The position numbers and the translations under genes were made by a program. The notes beneath the pieces are model-generated. The model saw nothing but the letters and a program-made list of their open reading frames with translations, was not told the origin of the DNA and did no database searches. 5,869 bases of DNA. Source: an archaeon. Lineage in GTDB: Archaea; Iainarchaeota; Iainarchaeia; Iainarchaeales; GCA-2688035. Shown in pieces: positions 4,778 through 5,869 of the stretch (position 1 is its first letter; every line of letters begins with the position of its first letter). Location of the stretch: positions 1-5,869 of the forward strand of contig JASLNX010000166.1 in the NCBI GenBank assembly GCA_030745815.1, read 5' to 3'.

Positions 4778-5869
4778 ATTCTTCATTACCAGGCCAACAA
4801 TTCCTGTTCCAACCTTTATGGGCTGTCCAACAATTATATTTTCAACAACTCCTTGCAGTTGTTCTATTTCTCCTTTAAAGCTTGCGTCAAGCAAATGCTT
4901 TACTGTTTCTTCAAACGCAGCTCTTGCAAATGGACTTGCTTTTTCTCTTGTAATTCCTGTTCTAACAATTCCTTTTACTGCCCCGGTATTGGTCATTAAA
5001 TCAGCTAAAAGCATAATATGTCTTAAATCAACGTCAATTCCGTTGTCCACAAGGGTCTTTCTTAATTCGTTTACAATCATTAGTCTTCCAGATTCAATTC
5101 CTAATGTTTTGCTGGTTTCAATTATGTCGTTTGTAATGGTTCTTGTGGGATCAATTCTGTCCAGTTTAAGAACTGCTTTAAGATTGCTTCCACTTGTTTT
5201 AACCACAAACTCACCGTGCTCTTCTGAAACAAGGGCCTTTTCAATTCCTTTAACTCCTTGTACTTTTAGGTTAAGCATTTTTAACAAACTTTTTCTAATC
5301 TTTAACAGTGATTCTTTCTTTGAGAAAATAAACTCTATACTGTTCTTTTTCTGTGCTCCCTTGCTTTCTTTAATTGCGGTTTTGATTGCTGTAAGAAGGT
5401 CCTTAACGTCAATTCCTTTTTCTTTAGCCGTTTGTTCGTTAACTTCAACTGCTATTTTGCCTTTTGCAAAGTCTTCGCGTAATTTAACAACGTCTGACAT
5501 TCTAACATCAATAAGGCTTTTTGCAAAGGTTTCTGCTTTTGAGTAGTCTTCGCGAAGTTTTTCGTCTAAGAAAATTGTCATTGTTGGATATTTTGCTTTG
5601 CTTCGGCCGTCAACAATTTCTTCAACTCGCTGAATTCCTGACCCAACACTTACCTCTGCAGCTCCAGCGTAGTGCTTTGTTCTTAATGTAAGCTGTGTTC
5701 CTGGTTCTCCAAGACTTTGTGCTGCAACAATTCCAACAGCTTCCCCTGGTTCCACTTCTAGTTCATCAAATCTTTGTTTAATAACGTCAATAAATTCGTC
5801 TGTGTCGTTCTTTGAGAGTTTTTCTCTTTCAGCAATAACTGCAATTGCGTCCAAGACACTTTTTGGAAG
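4769..5869 (-). CDS. rpoA2: DNA-directed RNA polymerase subunit A'' (5' end cut by window edge)
   Basis: In archaea the largest polymerase subunit is split into A' and A''; this is A'', the part carrying the trigger loop and jaw. The frame stays open to the right edge (366 visible residues, starting LPKSV). A TTG at 5854 is not the real start, since family similarity continues through it. The active-site signature G-x-V-A-A-Q-S-L-G-E-P-G-T-Q is at about visible residues 46-59, followed by the trigger-loop catalytic histidine at 66. Further A'' signatures are VEEIVDGRSKAKYPTMTI at about 82-99, RHIMLLADLMT near 283-293, EKASPFARAAFEETVKHLLDAS at about 309-330, and ENIIVGQPIKVGTGIVGLVM near the end. 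Lys65 stands where Phe is usual, directly before the His. The gene heads the visible cluster and runs straight into rpl30e; rpoA1 is expected just outside. Confidence 0.97.
   Translation of the reverse strand, partial: LPKSVLDAIAVIAEREKLSKNDTDEFIDVIKQRFDELEVEPGEAVGIVAAQSLGEPGTQLTLRTKHYAGAAEVSVGSGIQRVEEIVDGRSKAKYPTMTIFLDEKLREDYSKAETFAKSLIDVRMSDVVKLREDFAKGKIAVEVNEQTAKEKGIDVKDLLTAIKTAIKESKGAQKKNSIEFIFSKKESLLKIRKSLLKMLNLKVQGVKGIEKALVSEEHGEFVVKTSGSNLKAVLKLDRIDPTRTITNDIIETSKTLGIESGRLMIVNELRKTLVDNGIDVDLRHIMLLADLMTNTGAVKGIVRTGITREKASPFARAAFEETVKHLLDASFKGEIEQLQGVVENIIVGQPIKVGTGIVGLVMKNRK

Noticed and set aside
4818..5546. Long plus-strand open frame of 242 codons, rich in Leu, Ser and Phe, resembling a membrane protein
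   Set aside because: It is exactly antisense to rpoA2. Its apparent hydrophobicity is the mirror of Lys/Glu-rich codons, and the minus strand encodes an unmistakable A'' subunit.
5852..5854. TTG as the start codon of rpoA2
   Set aside because: The frame stays open to the right edge, and the preceding residues L-P-K-S-V continue the family's N-terminal similarity. The true start lies outside the window.
1..5869. tRNA, rRNA, CRISPR array, insertion sequence or transposon ends
   Set aside because: The window is almost wholly filled by seven coding regions. No cloverleaf-like segments, regularly spaced repeats, terminal inverted repeats or transposase motifs were seen.

Overview
This 5.9 kb window is archaeal. 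All seven genes that can be supported read leftward on the minus strand. From right to left they are the RNA polymerase subunit A'' (rpoA2, cut by the right edge), ribosomal protein L30e, archaeal NusA, ribosomal protein S12, ribosomal protein S7, translation elongation factor 2 (EF-2), and a cysteine-rich lipoprotein cut by the left edge. The order rpoA2-rpl30e-nusA-rps12-rps7-fusA is the classical archaeal RNA polymerase/str cluster. The EF-2 carries the diphthamide histidine context, NusA is the short two-KH archaeal form, and GGTGAT/GAGGT-type ribosome binding sites precede several genes. The AT-rich composition, a trigger-loop variant in A'' and the style of the Cys-rich exported protein suggest a DPANN-type lineage (Woesearchaeota or Pacearchaeota-like). 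That placement is inference from memory of families, not a computed phylogeny.

Right part (about 2985-5869): five tightly packed genes with gaps of 4, 7, 5, 5 and 11 bases. Shine-Dalgarno-like sequences often lie inside the end of the preceding gene, so co-transcription and translational coupling are likely. Together they encode part of the RNA polymerase active site (A'' trigger loop), a KH-domain RNA-binding transcription factor homologue, and large- and small-subunit ribosomal proteins. EF-2 (792-2984) closes this conserved block and supplies the translocase.

Left part (1-791): a 34-base gap carries a TATA-like element placed about 27 bases before the next start codon, as expected for a leaderless transcript. 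The gene after it encodes an exported lipoprotein with a clear lipobox. It has a small N-terminal domain, an acidic/proline linker, and at least two tandem copies of a cysteine-rich module. It is open at the window edge. It is unrelated to translation and marks the point where the conserved cluster ends; the tuf and rps10 genes often found after EF-2 in archaea are not here.

The least ordinary items are the Cys-rich lipoprotein with its spacing-conserved tandem modules and its probable leaderless promoter. Next come three substitutions in otherwise near-invariant positions: S12 Pro to Trp in the DLPGV loop, A'' Phe to Lys next to the trigger-loop His, and a degenerate first GxxG in NusA. No RNA gene, CRISPR array, insertion sequence or origin was seen.
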